Below, one piece after another: positions 23,601 through 35,517 of a stretch of DNA of 64,000 bases (position 1 is its first letter; each line of letters opens with the position of its first letter). The notes under the pieces are model-generated. The model made no database searches, was not told the origin of the DNA, and worked only from the letters and a program-made list of their open reading frames with translations. Source of the DNA: Beaufortia kweichowensis (taxonomy: Eukaryota > Chordata > Actinopteri > Cypriniformes > Gastromyzontidae); the NCBI GenBank assembly GCA_019155185.1, contig CM032808.1, forward strand, positions 3,468,492 through 3,532,491, written 5' to 3'. The position numbers were made by a program, and so were the translations under genes.

Positions 23601-26600
23601 CATTCTCCTTCACACACCCATTCTGTTGAGCCTGCAAGTAGGCATGCTGCAAGAGAAGAACAAGAGGAAGAAATGGAAGAAAGACAGAAAAATATAGACA
23701 AGGTAATGGAACAAGACAAGGAAGACAAAGATAAAGTTACAGATATGGAGCTGCTGAGTGTTCCCAGAGATGGAGGTAAGGGTCATTTTTGGAAAGTCTT
23801 ACAATAAAAGGTGAATTAAGCAGCTGTGCAAACCAGTGCAAACACTTTAAATGTAGCAACAGTTAGAAACACTTATTATATTGTTTTGTCTCTGTAGTTG
23901 TGTGTGTTTTTATAAAATTAAAAGTACTGTTTTTTTTATTGTAGACTCACCTGAAGTTCTTGAAGCCCAAGCTCCGCCTTCTCTTGCATCAGTTTCCCCT
24001 TCAACTCCAGGTCCTTCCTCACTTCCTCCCATCCCTCTTCCTTCTCCTATCCCTCCACAGGAGGATAATACACCCCCTCAGAAGTTTTCACCACAACAGT
24101 TCTTACCTCCACCTAGTCCTGTGGTTTCCTCTGTGCCTGTTCTCTCTGCTTCACCTTCTCATGTAGAGCCCTCTGCATCTTCTACCCTGCCTTCGCCCTG
24201 TCCACCTCTGATACAGGAGACTATTACAGAACCTGTCTCCCCCGAAGAGCCCCCTGCACCTCAGATTGTACCTTTGCACTTGGCACAGAAACAAAAAGGT
24301 GGTGCCATTGTTGGAGAGACTGATGAGGATGAGAGTGAGAGTGAAGGCGAGGGCATTTTCAGAGAGAGAGACGAGTTTGTGGTTCGGATCGAGGACATAA
24401 GGAGTCTAACGGTACATAATAAAGCAATCAATTTCCTTTTCATACTTTGATTTTTCAATTGATCAATTTTAATTTATCAATGATTTATCAGTTTTCTTTT
24501 ATACTTTGATAGGGCTTGGTTAGCAATAGTGTATTGCATATTGATGGATAATTAATGTGATATACTATATATACTAAGGTGTAATTTCCCCACCTTTCTC
24601 CCCAGTTGGCCCTGCAGACAGGACGAGAACCCCCTCCTATCTGGCGTGTACAGAAAGCTTTGCTGCAGAAGTTTTCCCCTGAGATTAAGGATGGACAGAG
24701 ACAGTTTTGTGCCACTAGTAATGTGAGTCATGACAAATCAATGGCACAATGTTATTTCATGCATTTGAATACTAAACAAATACTTTTAAGGCAAGTATTA
24801 ATATTACATAGCTAACATTTAATTACACTAAAACTTACTAAAATACATGTTTTCAATTATTTATGGTTTTAAATAATGTTTTTTTTAATCTTATATAGTT
24901 CTGTGCAAAAGTTTTAGTTGAGTGTAAAAATGCTGTAAAGTAAGAGTGTTATAAAAATAGAAGTGTTAATAGTTTTTTATCACTTAACAAAATGGAAAGG
25001 AAATGAGCAGAAGAGAAATATCAATATCAGTGATCAGCCTTTGCCAGCAAAACAGCATCAATTCTTCTAGATACACTTGCACTCAGTTTTTGAAGGCACT
25101 TGGCAGGTTGTTCCAAACAGCTTGGAGAACTAACCACATATCTTCTGTGGATGTAGCCTGCCTAAATTCTCTTTTCTCTTTATGTATTCCGAGACAGACT
25201 GATTTCAGTGACAGACTGATTTTCAGACAGACAGACAGTGTTGTTGATTTCAGGGCTCTGTGGAAGCCAAGTCATCACTTCTAGTAGCCCTTGTTGTTTT
25301 CTATGCTGAAGATACTTCTTAATGGCATTGTCTGTATGTTTGTGATTGTTGTTCTACTGCTAAATAAATCTGGGGCGAATCAGACACTTCCCTAATACTA
25401 TTGCATGATGGATCTTCCTGTATTTTTCAGCATTGAGTACACCATTGATCCTGACCAAATCTTCAAGTCTGTTTGCAGAAATGCAGCCCCAAACCTGCAA
25501 AGAACATTAGCCATGTTTCACTTTTGTTTGCAGACACTGATTGTACAGCTCTTTAGCCGTTTGGCAAACAACCTGCTACAGCCAAATTTTGTCTAATCAG
25601 TCCGTAGCACCTGCTACCATTTTTCTGCATGCCAGTTTATGTTGTCATGCATAGCTGAGCATCTTAGCCTTGTTTCCAGAGGCTGTGATTTTCCATGAAG
25701 ACTTCTGGCCATATTCATTCTCAGAACAGTAGATTGGTCTTCCTAGGTCCCAGTGGTTTCCGCTAGTTTTTTACTGATTGCACTGCTGGACATCATCTGA
25801 TGTGGAAAGGAAGTGAGCAGGGATTTGTCTTTAATCTGCCGCATTATGTTGCGACCACAGCGCCTACACTCCTCAACATTGCATGTTTCTTTGTGCTTCT
25901 TTAAAATAGCTTGAACAGCACATCTTAAAACCCCAGTCTACTTCGAAAGATTTGCCTGGTAAAGACCTTGCTGATTTAGTGTTAACTACCTTGTGTCTTG
26001 TTGATGTGTTCAGTCTTGGAACTGACATGGAACTGTCTTCCACAGCCTTACCTAAGTAGCCTAAGTAGAGTTTGGTTGTTCCTTGCAATGTTTTAAGCCT
26101 CCCACACATCTGTTCATGTTTTAATTAATACCTGTGTTTCGACATACTTATGAAATTGATGATCAATTATACCTGCTTGGCCTGCAAATCCCTACTAATT
26201 GTGCAAGTGTAAGAATTGATGCTGGTTTGACACCAAAGGGTTGTCACACTAAATTTCACACTGATTTAGATTTTTTCTGTTCGCTCACTTTGTATTTTGT
26301 AAATTGATAAAAATAAACATTTAAAATTATACAAACAACTGGATTCGCTATACACTTTCTGGCACACTTGCACTGAACTTGCTTATTTCTGGAGTGATGA
26401 GGTTTTTAAATTTCTATAAGCAGCTACAACATCACTAATTTTTTTCACATTTTAAAATAATAAATGTTTTATATCTATGGAATAACACAAATATGATATA
26501 ATGTTGTGACTACAAAAATGTAAAATAAATATAAAATTGTTATATTTTAGCACCTTCAAAGTAGCCAACCTAAACCAAGAATTTGCAAAAAGAAACTTGG

Positions 26601-29600
26601 CTTGAAGAAACTTTATGTATAAACTTAAAATGCTTAGGAAGGTTTCTTCAGGCACATTGTAGACATTGCCACACTTATTTTGGACGTTTTTGTCTCTTAC
26701 TTTATGTCATAATAGACAAGCTTGATGATGGTTTAAAACCTTAGGGCAGTGCTTAAATGAATGAAATGTAAAAAAAAAATTTTTTAGGGTACATAACACA
26801 CACAGTTTCTGCCAATCTCATATTAATCTTGAGTACCTATAGGGTCTTTAGTTTTATCAGATTCATGAAAGTAAGATCAGCTGTACTGATTCTTTCTGAA
26901 AACAACCGAGCTCCTGGCCAGAGCTAAAGAAGCTTTTGCGTAGCTGTCGCCTGCAAATAGGAACCAGCGGGGCTAGTAAAAACACAGTAGGCATGTGCAT
27001 TTAAGTCAGTAAATATCAGTGGACTATTTTAAATTATTTACATTTTATGTAAGTGACACTTCCTGTTGACAATTGGTGGTGCTATGACTGTCACCCAAAA
27101 AAGCCACATTCATGTGACACCCTACGAATAAACATTTAAGTTTGCTCTGAATCACTTGATGCATGCAGATGATATGACACACATTCTTTTTTACTTCTTA
27201 GTTTTCAGTGTAGCATCATATAAGTTTTGTGACAATCACACAAATCCCATAGAAGGGATTTATTATATTTATTTATTTATAATGAGCTTACACCCAAAGC
27301 TCTGTGGGAGCTTTTCTAACCATCAGAGGAGGTGTATTCCACAGCCTATAGTGGGCGCAAGAAAGAAGGTCTTTCGCCCATAGGTTTTAGTCTCCAAAAA
27401 GGCTGTTTAAGGAGAGAGTTATCAGAATTAAGAGAACGAGTAAGTGTGTATGTAATTAAATCACAAATGTATGATGAGGCAGTTCCTTGTACAGCTTTGT
27501 ATGATAAATTATATGCATTTGTATGGGCTGCATTTTAATTGTTTCTAAATTTTGTCTTTTTGTCTCCTCAATGTATTTTGATCTTCCCAGTATCTGGGTT
27601 ACTTTGGGGATGCTAAGAAGCGATACCAGCGGCTATATGTGAAGTTTCTGGAAAATGTAAACAAGAAGGACTATGTGAGGGTCTGTTCCCGTAAACCATG
27701 GCACAGACCTAGCATCACTCTAAGGTATAACCTTCTGTGCCATCAAAACTTCTTTAAAAATAAATGTCTATCACAATATTCGTATAGATTATTGTCAGTA
27801 GCACTACCACAGTATGCTGTTTAATACATTTAATGATTAATATTGAAAATAATGACCCAGGCTGAAGCAGGCTGTCTTGCATATGACACCATACAAGCTG
27901 ATATTCCCTTTTATGTAACTGACAGCCAATGAGATTACATGCTTTTCTGTTCTCTATTAACATTTAAACAGTCCTTGTGTTACTGTAAGCTGGTCTATGC
28001 AGTATGCTAAAACCCTCTGCTACACTCCACTCTGGATCTGTTCACCACAGCATGTCTGAGTTTGTTTAGAAGTAACAAGTCTTTATACTTGCTCTGCAGC
28101 AGCAACACCACCAGCAACAAAACAGAAGCAGCATAAGCAGATCTGTTCTGCCAAGACTGTCAATATTTTGTATTTTATTATTCATCAGCTGGTAAAATTG
28201 ATGTCAGTTTGTACAACCACTAGGGAAACTAAACTTTTAGTAATTAATTAATTGCTAGGTCCTAAGGTATTAATGATCTTATGATCTTAACATTATGATC
28301 TAGAATCAGATGATTCTTTTTTTACTATTCTTGTTTTTGCTGTGTAGGAGGCAGTCTCAGCCAGTCCTTAAGTTGGCACCACCCCTGAATAATCAGTCTC
28401 CATTAGAGCGGGTTGAAAAGGAAAGAGAGAAGATACAAGAGCCATGTGAAAGCAAACAGAAGAATAATACTTGGACAAAAGAACAGCGAGACAAAGAAAA
28501 GAAGGAAAAAAAGAAAGAGAGGGAGAAAGAGGAAAGAGCTCTACCTCCTTCATCTCAGAAGGCTGAGAAACGAGCAATGCTGACAGAACGAGGGAAAGGA
28601 GAGAAAAAGAATTGTGGAATGGAAAGGACAGAAAATACTGCCAAGCCTAAGCCACCAAAGGTGAAGGCCGAGCCTCCACCCAAGAAACGCAGGAAGTGGC
28701 TCAAGGAAGTTCCTTCTTCATCAGAATCAGACTCTTCAGCAAGTGAGGATGAATGTGAGTATACATCAGGGCTAATCATCTCGGCTCCTGGTGGCTCTAC
28801 AGGATGCTTGAAGAAACCTACGCACAAAGCTACAGTACTGTGAAAAGTTTTAGGCACTTAAAAAATAATGAAAATCCTGGGTGAGGTTATCATGACCCTC
28901 TACAATGCGAGTAAATTGCTCGCATATGCGACTAAATTACCTAATAGGGGTTGGGAATCGATGGTCTGTTTTAATAAAAAAAACAGCACAGCACGGAATA
29001 GCACAGCATGGTTCTGAAAAGGGTTCTGTTGCGGCACATGGCCAAGCGCTGGGAGCGGATCCTTTAATAACAGCATCTTTTCTTGTTAATATTATTTACT
29101 TCCTCTGCCATTTCCAGTAATTAAGGTGTTTTTTTATTAAAATAAAAAAATTCAGTTAGATGCAAAGAATAAGTTTAGTTCAGATATAATTTCAATGCTT
29201 TCTCATTCCACTTTTTTTTCTCTTTCATACACACACTCAACCTGAGAGAAAAACATAAGCTACACATGCTATGTAATACATTTTTACTACACCCCTGGCA
29301 CTCCCTCTGCCATGTAAATCTTTTTTCAATGTGACTGTCAGGACACGTCTCGGTCTCAGCAGTGTTGTTATAAATTTAATTTCTTTATTAAGAAAAATAT
29401 ACATGTATATCGTTATGTAGCTTTTAACTTATGGTCCTGTCTTACAGTCTCAATGAAAGCTGCTCTAAACACACGAGTAATGCGTGAGATGTACCGGAGC
29501 TATGTGGAGATGCTGGTCAGTACTGCACTTGACCCTGATATGATCCAGGCTCTAGAGGACACAGAAGGTAAGAGAGTGTGCCTAACAATGATACAAACAC

Positions 29601-32600
29601 CTCATCTTTGTTACACCTTATCTTTATTAAACAAAAGAGGAGATTTTACCTTTGTTCTTTTGGCTATTTTAGATGAGTTATATCTTCCTCCAATGCGCAA
29701 GATCGACAGCCTTTTAAGTGAGCAGAAAAGGAAGCTGTTGAAAAGAATCAATATGAACTCCCAACATCAGGTACTTCTTCTGTTGTGTTTTTGAATACAT
29801 TCACTAAACATTCATTAGTGCAGTGCATTTTGTAAATGTGTTTTGCAAAATACCTTCTAAAAATACCAGTCAAAACAATTTCTTTCACCACATTTAAAGT
29901 TTATGTCCCACCCAACTCGGAAACTCTGGCATCAAAATAAGCTTCGTAAATGCAACTTGACCGTGTCCAAAAGTTGTGATAATTCGATTGCATGTAAAGG
30001 GAATGTTAGCAGCTGAATGTCTTTGTTACTTTTCCACAGGAAGCTCTTCACACCTTTCCTCAGATAATGGCAGAGCCTTTGGACTCGGGGGCTGTGAAGG
30101 TCAGACTGGGTGGAGAATGCTACAACCGGAAAACGCTGAACTGCGTCAAAAAGAGTGTATCCAAACCACAGGTTTGTACCTTTTATAGTGTAAATAGAAA
30201 TATTACTTAGATACAGGTAGAAATATAATCAATAATGGTGTGAATTCATTTAATGTTAACTATATTAAAAAATGTATATTTGCTAGTGCCCTCTAGTCTG
30301 CATAAGCTCTGTATTAAGGAGTTTGCTTACTGTCACTCACTCTATGTTGTGTCAAAGATTGGACACTAGGAGTTTGCCCTTGAGAACAAATAATCTCTAA
30401 TTAAAATATGAAAGGCCAATACAATTTTGGCAGGTGGAATCTACATGTATCACTCTCTGCCCCATTCAAATGGGATATAAAATGGAGGTGACGTAGACCA
30501 CTCATTAAGCCTTTGTTCTTTGGAATTTGAGCAAAGTGGATAATAGGTCAACTTCACGTGCATCCATGTTTATTATTGCCTCGCCCCATCTCGCACAGGG
30601 CCTCTCCAGGAGCCTGGTTCACACATCTAAAAGAGTGGTTTTCTCACTCTCTGGGCCCTTCTTTCCGCAGCCTCCCTGACTCTCAAACCTTCGATGGTTA
30701 GGACTGATGGTGAGCAAGGACGGCTACACAATACAGTTCGCCAGGCACCCCCTAAGTACTGGGGGGATTCTCTATACCTCGGTTACAGTGTGGGAAAGCT
30801 GCCATTCTTCCAGAAGAGATCACAACCCTTCTGGCGAAGGACGCCATAGAGCCTGTCTAATCAGCAGAGATGTCCAGCGGGTTCTGTAGCCCATACTTTT
30901 GCATCGTATCGATCAACCTTGACATAGACCATTTCTGGTTCGGCTGTGATTGGAGGTCATATTAGTACAAGGTCCTTGCTTTTAGTCTATCCCTGACTCC
31001 CTGCGTCTTCACCAAGGATGCGGACGCTGTCCTAGCTCCTTTTAGGGAGCAGGGAAGTACATCAACAGTCAACAGTCTCGACAACTGGATCGTCTTGGTT
31101 CACACACAATATCAGTTGTTTGCGCACAGGGAACTAGTGCTCTGGCACACCTAGACTGACTGGGACTTCGGATCAACTGGGCATCTCTTTTCTCTTTATG
31201 GAACTGGGCTCAGTCTGCATGAACAGCATGCCTTACTAATAAGCGTCCTTAGTGGCTTCTGAATACTTTCAGACAGTTTGGACAGAAAACAGAGGTCCCC
31301 TTAAAACTATTTCAAGAGCTAATAGGGCACATGGCAATTTAAGCTCTGCCTTTTTTTCATGGTTTGATGCACATGAGACTGCTCCAGCACTGGTTGGATC
31401 CAGAGGTGAGTCTAGAGGTAGGTGTGGCTCAGATAGGCCTGTTTGCCTCCCTGCAAATCACACATTTCTTGGTTTGGAACTCCTCAACTGGGGGACGTGT
31501 GATCCCTTTTCCCCCAGTAAGGTAAGAGGAGCATCAAGCTAGTGGCACCTTGTTGGCCCAGCCAGACTTGGTTCTTAGAGCTGATACTTCTAAATCTGCC
31601 TCCTTTGCCGATTTCCTTAATGAAGGGCCTTCTATTAGAGGGGAAGGGAACTTTGTGGCACCTGTGGCCACACATCTGGAATCTCCACACCTGGATGGGA
31701 AGAGTAGGACCTAGCTGGTCTCACATCTGTGGTAAAAGAGACCATTACCTAGGCTAGAGCTCTCTATAATCTATGTGTGAAGCCATTGTTGGCCCATGTC
31801 TTACATGGTACCAATGGATAAGGTGGGTGGCTGGCTGGGCGTACTGCTTGCTTAACACCTTCTCCCCTTTCTCATGAGGTCAGTGCTTCAGGCTCTTCAA
31901 TTCAATCACTAAGCACTCTTTTCAGTAATGAGCCAGGCGGTGCGGCTCAGCCACAAGGCCTGGCACTCCAGTAGTTTGACCCTAATCAGAAGGGCCCTTG
32001 TACCTGAGCTCAGTGCCCCACAAGGTGCGATTCCATTTGGATACTCCTAAAGGAAGTAGTCTCCTGGACAGGGTGGAACCACTTCCTAGTGTTGTCCTTA
32101 TTGGGGCCTGATCTCACTAGCACTACTGCCTATCCCCCCTGAGTGGACTAGGGAGATGCCTTACATACTTGGCAGAAAGTGATAAGCAGATTCCACTTGC
32201 CAGTATCTCGCTGGCCTTTGATGTTTTGATCCGATATGATAGATTCCCAAAGGCAAACTCCTGGTGTCACGCCATCAACACAACTAGTTCATGTAGTCCC
32301 TCCATTACGGAACAAAGATTAGTCGTAACTGAGACATTTTCCTACCGGTCAAAGCAATTATACTGTAATAAACAACTGTAATAAAACAATGCAACACAGT
32401 CAACACTATTATGACCACTAGGGACTGGCAATATTAGTTTTGCTTAATGATTATCGTTTGATGTAACGCATTTGTATTGGTTTGTTGTTTAAAGCAATTG
32501 TAATGTGCAATACTAAAATAAATTGGTGACTGTTTGACATAACTTAATAAATTTGTGTTGGGACAACTTGAATCATTTTTATTGAATAACTAAACTACAC

Positions 32601-33087
32601 AGAGGATTGACTTTCCACCATGCTTTGTTCTTACTGGATTTAGACACCAATGGTTAAAATTAAGTTTTATTTTATTTGTGTTTTTGTGCAGAATAAATTA
32701 CTTTCAGGTTAAACAAACTAATTTGATACTAACATGTCACCAATCTTGTCTCCACCAGGACCTCAAGTTGTCAACAGAGACCTGTCAGATCTACAGTCTC
32801 TACCATTCACTGCATCATTATAAATATCATACCTTCTTACACTGTAAGAAAGAGGTAAGAACATCTTGCACGTTACAAACAAAGGCACACAGAAACACAA
32901 TATAATTGAGTGAAAGTTTTCAAATTCTTAACTAATCATCTTTTTCCTATAGACAAACACCATAGAGCAGGCTTCAGAAGATCCTGGACAAGAGGAAGTT
33001 GTTCAGCAATGTATGGCTAATCAGAGCTGGTTGGAGACACTCTTTAACTCTTTCTTAGAACTGATGGCACTTAGTGCTAAAACTTAA
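8662..33087 (+). CDS. prr12: Proline-rich protein 12 (PRR12), 15 coding exons, one frame break in exon 4
   Basis: Exons by splice sites and phase: 8662-8744, 15745-15902, 17715-17876, 18174-22560, 22723-22911, 23091-23775, 23945-24411, 24606-24722, 27591-27724, 28348-28754, 29448-29567, 29673-29770, 30040-30171, 32759-32854, 32953-33087. All introns are GT-AG. The protein would be about 2456 aa. The N-terminus MDRNYPGAGFGD and the motifs VMNLISALESRGPQ, RFVPLTSICFPDSLL, ASFIDFLKSGKRPP, ALQTGREPPPIWRVQKALLQ and YHSLHHYKYHTFL are diagnostic of PRR12. Exon 4 encodes long Ser-, Gln/His- and Pro-rich tracts, then AT-hooks KKRGRKP and PRGRPRTRP (about 22239-22320) and a Gly-Arg run. Exons 7-9 and 11-15 form the conserved C-terminal region (DUF4211 in the family). 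PRR12 is a nuclear DNA-associated protein whose human haploinsufficiency causes a neuro-ocular disorder. The summed exon length (7370 nt) is one base short of a multiple of three: the frame used from 18174 meets TAG at 21041-21043, while homology continues in the -1 frame from about 21001. A base-calling error or an allele is the simplest explanation. Confidence 0.93.
9438..10110. mobile_element. Possible degenerate DNA transposon (GGCGCCCTGGG-type terminus)
   Basis: The left part (CAGTGGTGG..., GGCGCCCTGGGTCAACCCCC) has the GC-rich look of a common fish DNA-element terminus in otherwise AT-rich DNA. A similarly GC-rich stretch with GGCCCCGGGCCATTGGGCAG closes it near 10110. Terminal matching is poor and no target duplication was seen. 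Confidence 0.3.
10702..11366. mobile_element. Inverted-repeat MITE (ATAGAGTGGTCC termini)
   Basis: The left end ATAGAGTGGTCCAGAGATGA is mirrored by the right end TCATCTCAGGACCACTCTAT. The similarity extends inward for about 50 bp, through TATTTTTGTA and a CCCRGAAG-type block. There is no transposase. A fragment of the same right end occurs at 2541-2578. Confidence 0.75.
11522..12390. mobile_element. Non-autonomous hAT element with perfect 8-bp target duplication
   Basis: The termini TAGGGATGCAACAAT and ATTGTGGCATCCCTA are inverted copies with one mismatch. GTTAATAT flanks both sides (11514-11521 and 12391-12398) as a perfect 8-bp duplication. Subterminal GGTTCGGTTCGGTT on the left and GACCGAACGGTTC on the right are also complementary. 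No full transposase frame is present in the 869 bp. Confidence 0.88.
12544..12752. mobile_element. Short hAT-like element candidate (TAGAGGTC termini)
   Basis: TAGAGGTCAACCGAT on the left and GACCTCTA on the right are inverted at 8 bp, and the left terminus resembles fish hAT ends. The expected target duplication is not visible (GCAGAGAC versus GTGGCGGA), so the right boundary is uncertain. Confidence 0.4.
13792..14124 (-). mobile_element. Solo-LTR-like segment
   Basis: Read on the minus strand it begins TGTTACGACCCTG and ends GACCGTGACA (TG...CA). It contains a TATAAATA box and later AATAAA, in LTR order. The start resembles the + strand start of the LTR-like segment at 40897. No clear target duplication was found, so the boundaries are tentative. 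Confidence 0.5.
14334..15091. mobile_element. Non-autonomous hAT element with perfect 8-bp target duplication
   Basis: The termini TAGAGCTGCACGATT and AATCGTGCAGCTCTA are exact inverted copies. ACAAAAGC flanks both sides (14326-14333 and 15092-15099). Subterminal GATCACGATTCTCC and CGCGATCTCGATCC are further inverted similarity. No transposase frame is present. Confidence 0.9.
16126..16250. repeat. Dispersed repeat, copy A (GAGCGGATCC-TTAATA)
   Basis: It shares GGTTCT, GGCCAAG, GAGCGGATCC, TTAATA, GCA, TCTTTT and TTTCCAGTAA in the same order with 28999-29125. The family is not identified. Confidence 0.5.
16311..16484 (-). mobile_element. tRNA-derived SINE sharing an L2-type 3' tail
   Basis: Read on the minus strand, the start GGGCAGCTGTGGCCTACTGG carries an A-box-like block, and GTTCGATTCCC is a B box. 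The far end TGTAAGTCGCTTTGGATAAA followed by AAGCGTCTGTTAAATGAG matches the 3' tail of the L2-like LINE at 41024-41531. The second copy is at 44321-44441. Confidence 0.75.
22561..22722. other. prr12 intron 4
   Basis: This is a short GT-AG phase-0 intron between KPIK and IKLPVG. Human PRR12 reads KPLKIKL across the same join, which supports the splice. Confidence 0.85.
23012..23046. repeat. GT/TA microsatellite in prr12 intron 5
   Basis: A GTGCGTGTGTGTGTGT run is followed by a TATATATA run. Confidence 0.8.
24723..27590. other. prr12 intron 8 with Tc1 relic
   Basis: This is a phase-0 intron between CATSN and YLGYFGD. The first half is a degenerate Tc1-like transposon (24896-26325). The rest is AT-rich with no recognised gene. 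Confidence 0.75.
24896..26325 (-). mobile_element. Degenerate Tc1/mariner-type transposon
   Basis: The left terminus GTTCTGTGCAAAAGTTTTAG and the spacing of conserved blocks are those of a common fish Tc1 family read in reverse: GGAGAACTAACCACA, CAGGGCTCTGTGG, GCAGCCCCAAACCTGCAA, CACCTGCTACCATTTTTCTG and CTTTGTGCTTCTTTAAAA. On the minus strand these correspond to transposase segments. All frames carry stops and deletions, so it is a fossil, and the right inverted repeat is missing. Confidence 0.8.
27725..28347. other. prr12 intron 9
   Basis: This is a phase-2 GT-AG intron. No mobile element, RNA gene or extra exon was recognised. Confidence 0.7.
28755..29447. other. prr12 intron 10 with repeat fragments
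   Basis: This is a phase-1 intron. It contains a Tc1-like end fragment (ACTGTGAAAAGTTTTAGGCA, about 28839-28858), a hAT-like fragment with ATGCGAGTAAATTGC near 28903, and the dispersed repeat copy at 28999-29125. Confidence 0.55.
28999..29125. repeat. Dispersed repeat, copy B
   Basis: It is co-linear with 16126-16250 over the GGCCAAG, GAGCGGATCC, TTTAATAACAGCATCTTTT and TTTCCAGTAA blocks. Confidence 0.5.
30335..32345 (+). mobile_element. Decayed DIRS-like tyrosine-recombinase retrotransposon
   Basis: In prr12 intron 13. The left end has a promoter-like GGGATATAAAATGGAGG block. The interior encodes broken pieces of a DIRS-type reverse transcriptase: GYTIQFARHPLSTGGILYTS near 30724, a LDDWI-like block near 31085 and an RAHGNLSSAFF-type block near 31320. 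The right end has CGGAACAAAGATTAGTCGTA followed by ACTGAGACA, like teleost DIRS termini. Many stops interrupt every frame. Family assignment rests on motif order. Confidence 0.7.
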
Positions 33088-33523
33088 GAAAGGAAAAGAA
33101 GGGAAGTGGGAGCTTGAAAGAGAAAAGAAGGAAGTCATACGGTACTAAAAGGTTGCATTTCTGCCTATCTCCCTTGTCCTCCTCTTTTGGTTTACAGTTT
33201 TCTTTTCTATTTATGGCTCTTGCACAGTGGCAAGGGATAAGCCTTGCAGATTGTCACTAACAAGTTACTCTTTACAAACATAACCAAGAAAATGTTCAGA
33301 CAAATGGAATTGACTAAACTGACATCACCTGATATGGGTTGAATTTGCAGAAATTACTGAAATAGAATGGTGCATAGAACCATTAACCTTCGGGTGAAGG
33401 ATTGTGCTGTTTGGATTACTTTCAGTGAACAGGTTCGTCATCTGCCTCATTTCACTACTGTGAATTTTACACAGATACGTTAAGACAAAAGCAGTTTTGT
33501 TTTATTTCTTTTACAAAATGAGA

Positions 33524-33580
33524 GGGTGTGTGTGTATGTGTGTGTATATATATATATACACACACACACACACTGTGTGT
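33524..33580. repeat. Palindromic (GT)n(TA)n(CA)n microsatellite
   Basis: GTGTGTGTATGTGTGTGTAT leads into TATATATATA and then ACACACACACACAC. The run is self-complementary and could extrude or fold as a hairpin in the prr12 3' UTR. Confidence 0.9.
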
Positions 33581-34156
33581 GGCATGGTGTGCATGCGTGT
33601 GAAGAGTAACATGCAATTGGAAAGCTAATATGGAAAAATAGGTGCAACGATGTGATGACATTCTCTGCTTTAGTCTACAGAAGTAAAACAAGTGAGCTAA
33701 AGTAATACATTTTTTATTTATAGAGATATTCTAACAGGACATACAATACAAATCAGTAATGCTTCATAACAGTTAAATAATGTTAGTTCAGATGCTATAA
33801 ATAGAACTACTGCCACATTATGTCTTCCTTTTGCATCAAAGATGCAAAAGAGTCAAACAAACACATTTCAAGCTACATAAAATGTGTGTTACTGCAGTAC
33901 ATTCTACACAAAATGGAATTGAAAAAGTGTGAAGAATTTGTTTCCCATTTGGGAGAGATTAAGTATTACTACTATTTAAAATGGAAATTTGTTTTACTTT
34001 GTTTGTCTTTTGTCTATATTCTGATTGTTATTTTGGAACAATCTAATACTGTGCTTCTTTCAAAAGTAAAGCTTTTATGTAAATAGTGTACAGCTCTTGA
34101 TTAAACTCTCCCAGTTCTTCTGTACATGGACTATCCCTCCCTGTATTTGACAAACA

Positions 34157-34162
34157 AATAAA
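34157..34162 (+). terminator. Candidate prr12 polyadenylation signal
   Basis: AATAAA about 1.07 kb after the prr12 stop codon. Confidence 0.4.
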
Positions 34163-34530
34163 CCCATCAACAACTACATTGTTTTAGATATGTTCTTCCC
34201 CTCGGGGTGGTTCACAGTTGTATCCAAAAGCTGAGACCACATTAAAAACGTTCTAATGTTAAATATACAAGAAATGTTTGGTAGGCCTACTGTACTTTCT
34301 CTAGGTCATAGTTTTCATTTAACCAAAATGGGGGCACATTAATACTACATCATTTTATTGAGCTATTCAGATTATAAATGTTTTCTATGGTTTGTTGAAC
34401 TCAGTAGTGGAGCTACAGGGTGACCATGGCTAAATTACTGTGTAACTCTAATCTGGCATTCTCTTGTGTTCCTGGTTCCCCTGTTCTTTTGTGTACCTTG
34501 TTTCCACATTTTTGGATTATTTGGACCGCC

Positions 34531-35517
34531 TGTCAGTACACGATCCGGGATGCTTGCACGATCCGTCCGCGCATGCGCATAATGACGTAGTAGAAAACGT
34601 GCATGCGCAAATGATAATTCTGTTTTGCGACGATTTACGACACTGCACGATCTGTTCCGCAGCGTGCGCACCTTTGTACCGCGACACTTTCATTCACTCA
34701 CGGCGAAAGAAAAGAGAAGTTTGCCCTGTCCTTAAGTACAATACTCAAGTAAATATACTTCACTACTGTCCACCTCTGGTCTCATGTCACTTCTGTGTGC
34801 ACACTACGTGTTCTTTCAAGTAATTTCCATTGTCAGTTTGAAATACTCTATAACGTTTCCCCAGGTTTGTTTGTAGTTCTTTCTTCATGTAAGTGCAGAT
34901 AGTCTAGGCAGAAATGCATATTATGTTCCTTATTGTCTTCTGTAAACACCATTGAAGGGATTATTTTCCTCATTTAGATTATATAGATAGATGTATTAGC
35001 CTATAATATATTATATATATTAGCCTATTACCCATACTAATACAAAATTACTCAATTTAAAGTTAACTAATATTAGCAGCTTTTAATAAAAAAGACACAA
35101 ACCGTCTTTGACAATACTACTGAACTCAGATCGAAACATGGCTAGTTAAATAGGCCTAAAGCCATACAGCAATGAATCGCAAAGGGGAGTATGGAGGAAA
35201 CTGAAGGTTTGCAGTGACAAAGTCTCAGACTTTATTCCACATGTAACCAAAATCGTGTATGTTCATGTAACAACTCCTTTATTATTTTGGATTGCAACCA
35301 CGTAAACACATCGTAATGCATTTTAAAACATCAAAATAGACCCGCCGTGAACTGTTAAATGAAAAACACAATGTAGCCTACAAAAATATGCCGCCAGTTG
35401 TGCCGCCTGGCCGTCAAGTGTTTCATCGCATCCGTTCCACCTGCACGATCCGTTCTGCGCATGCGTGTAATTACGTGGCTCACGGATCGTGCAGGTGGAA
35501 CAGATCGTGTACTGACA
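34531..35517. mobile_element. 987-bp inverted-repeat element, TGTCAGTACACGATC termini, 5-bp TSD
   Basis: TGTCAGTACACGATC at 34531 is exactly inverted as GATCGTGTACTGACA ending at 35517. CCGCC flanks both ends (34526-34530 and 35518-35522). Inside, near both ends, are repeated modules of GCACGATCYGTTCYGC followed by GCGCATGCG and a TNACGT block. No transposase frame is seen. The superfamily is uncertain. Confidence 0.75.

Noticed and set aside
33524..33580. CRISPR-like or hairpin-gene interpretation of the GT/TA/CA run
   Set aside because: It is a simple dinucleotide microsatellite; its palindromic nature follows from its composition.
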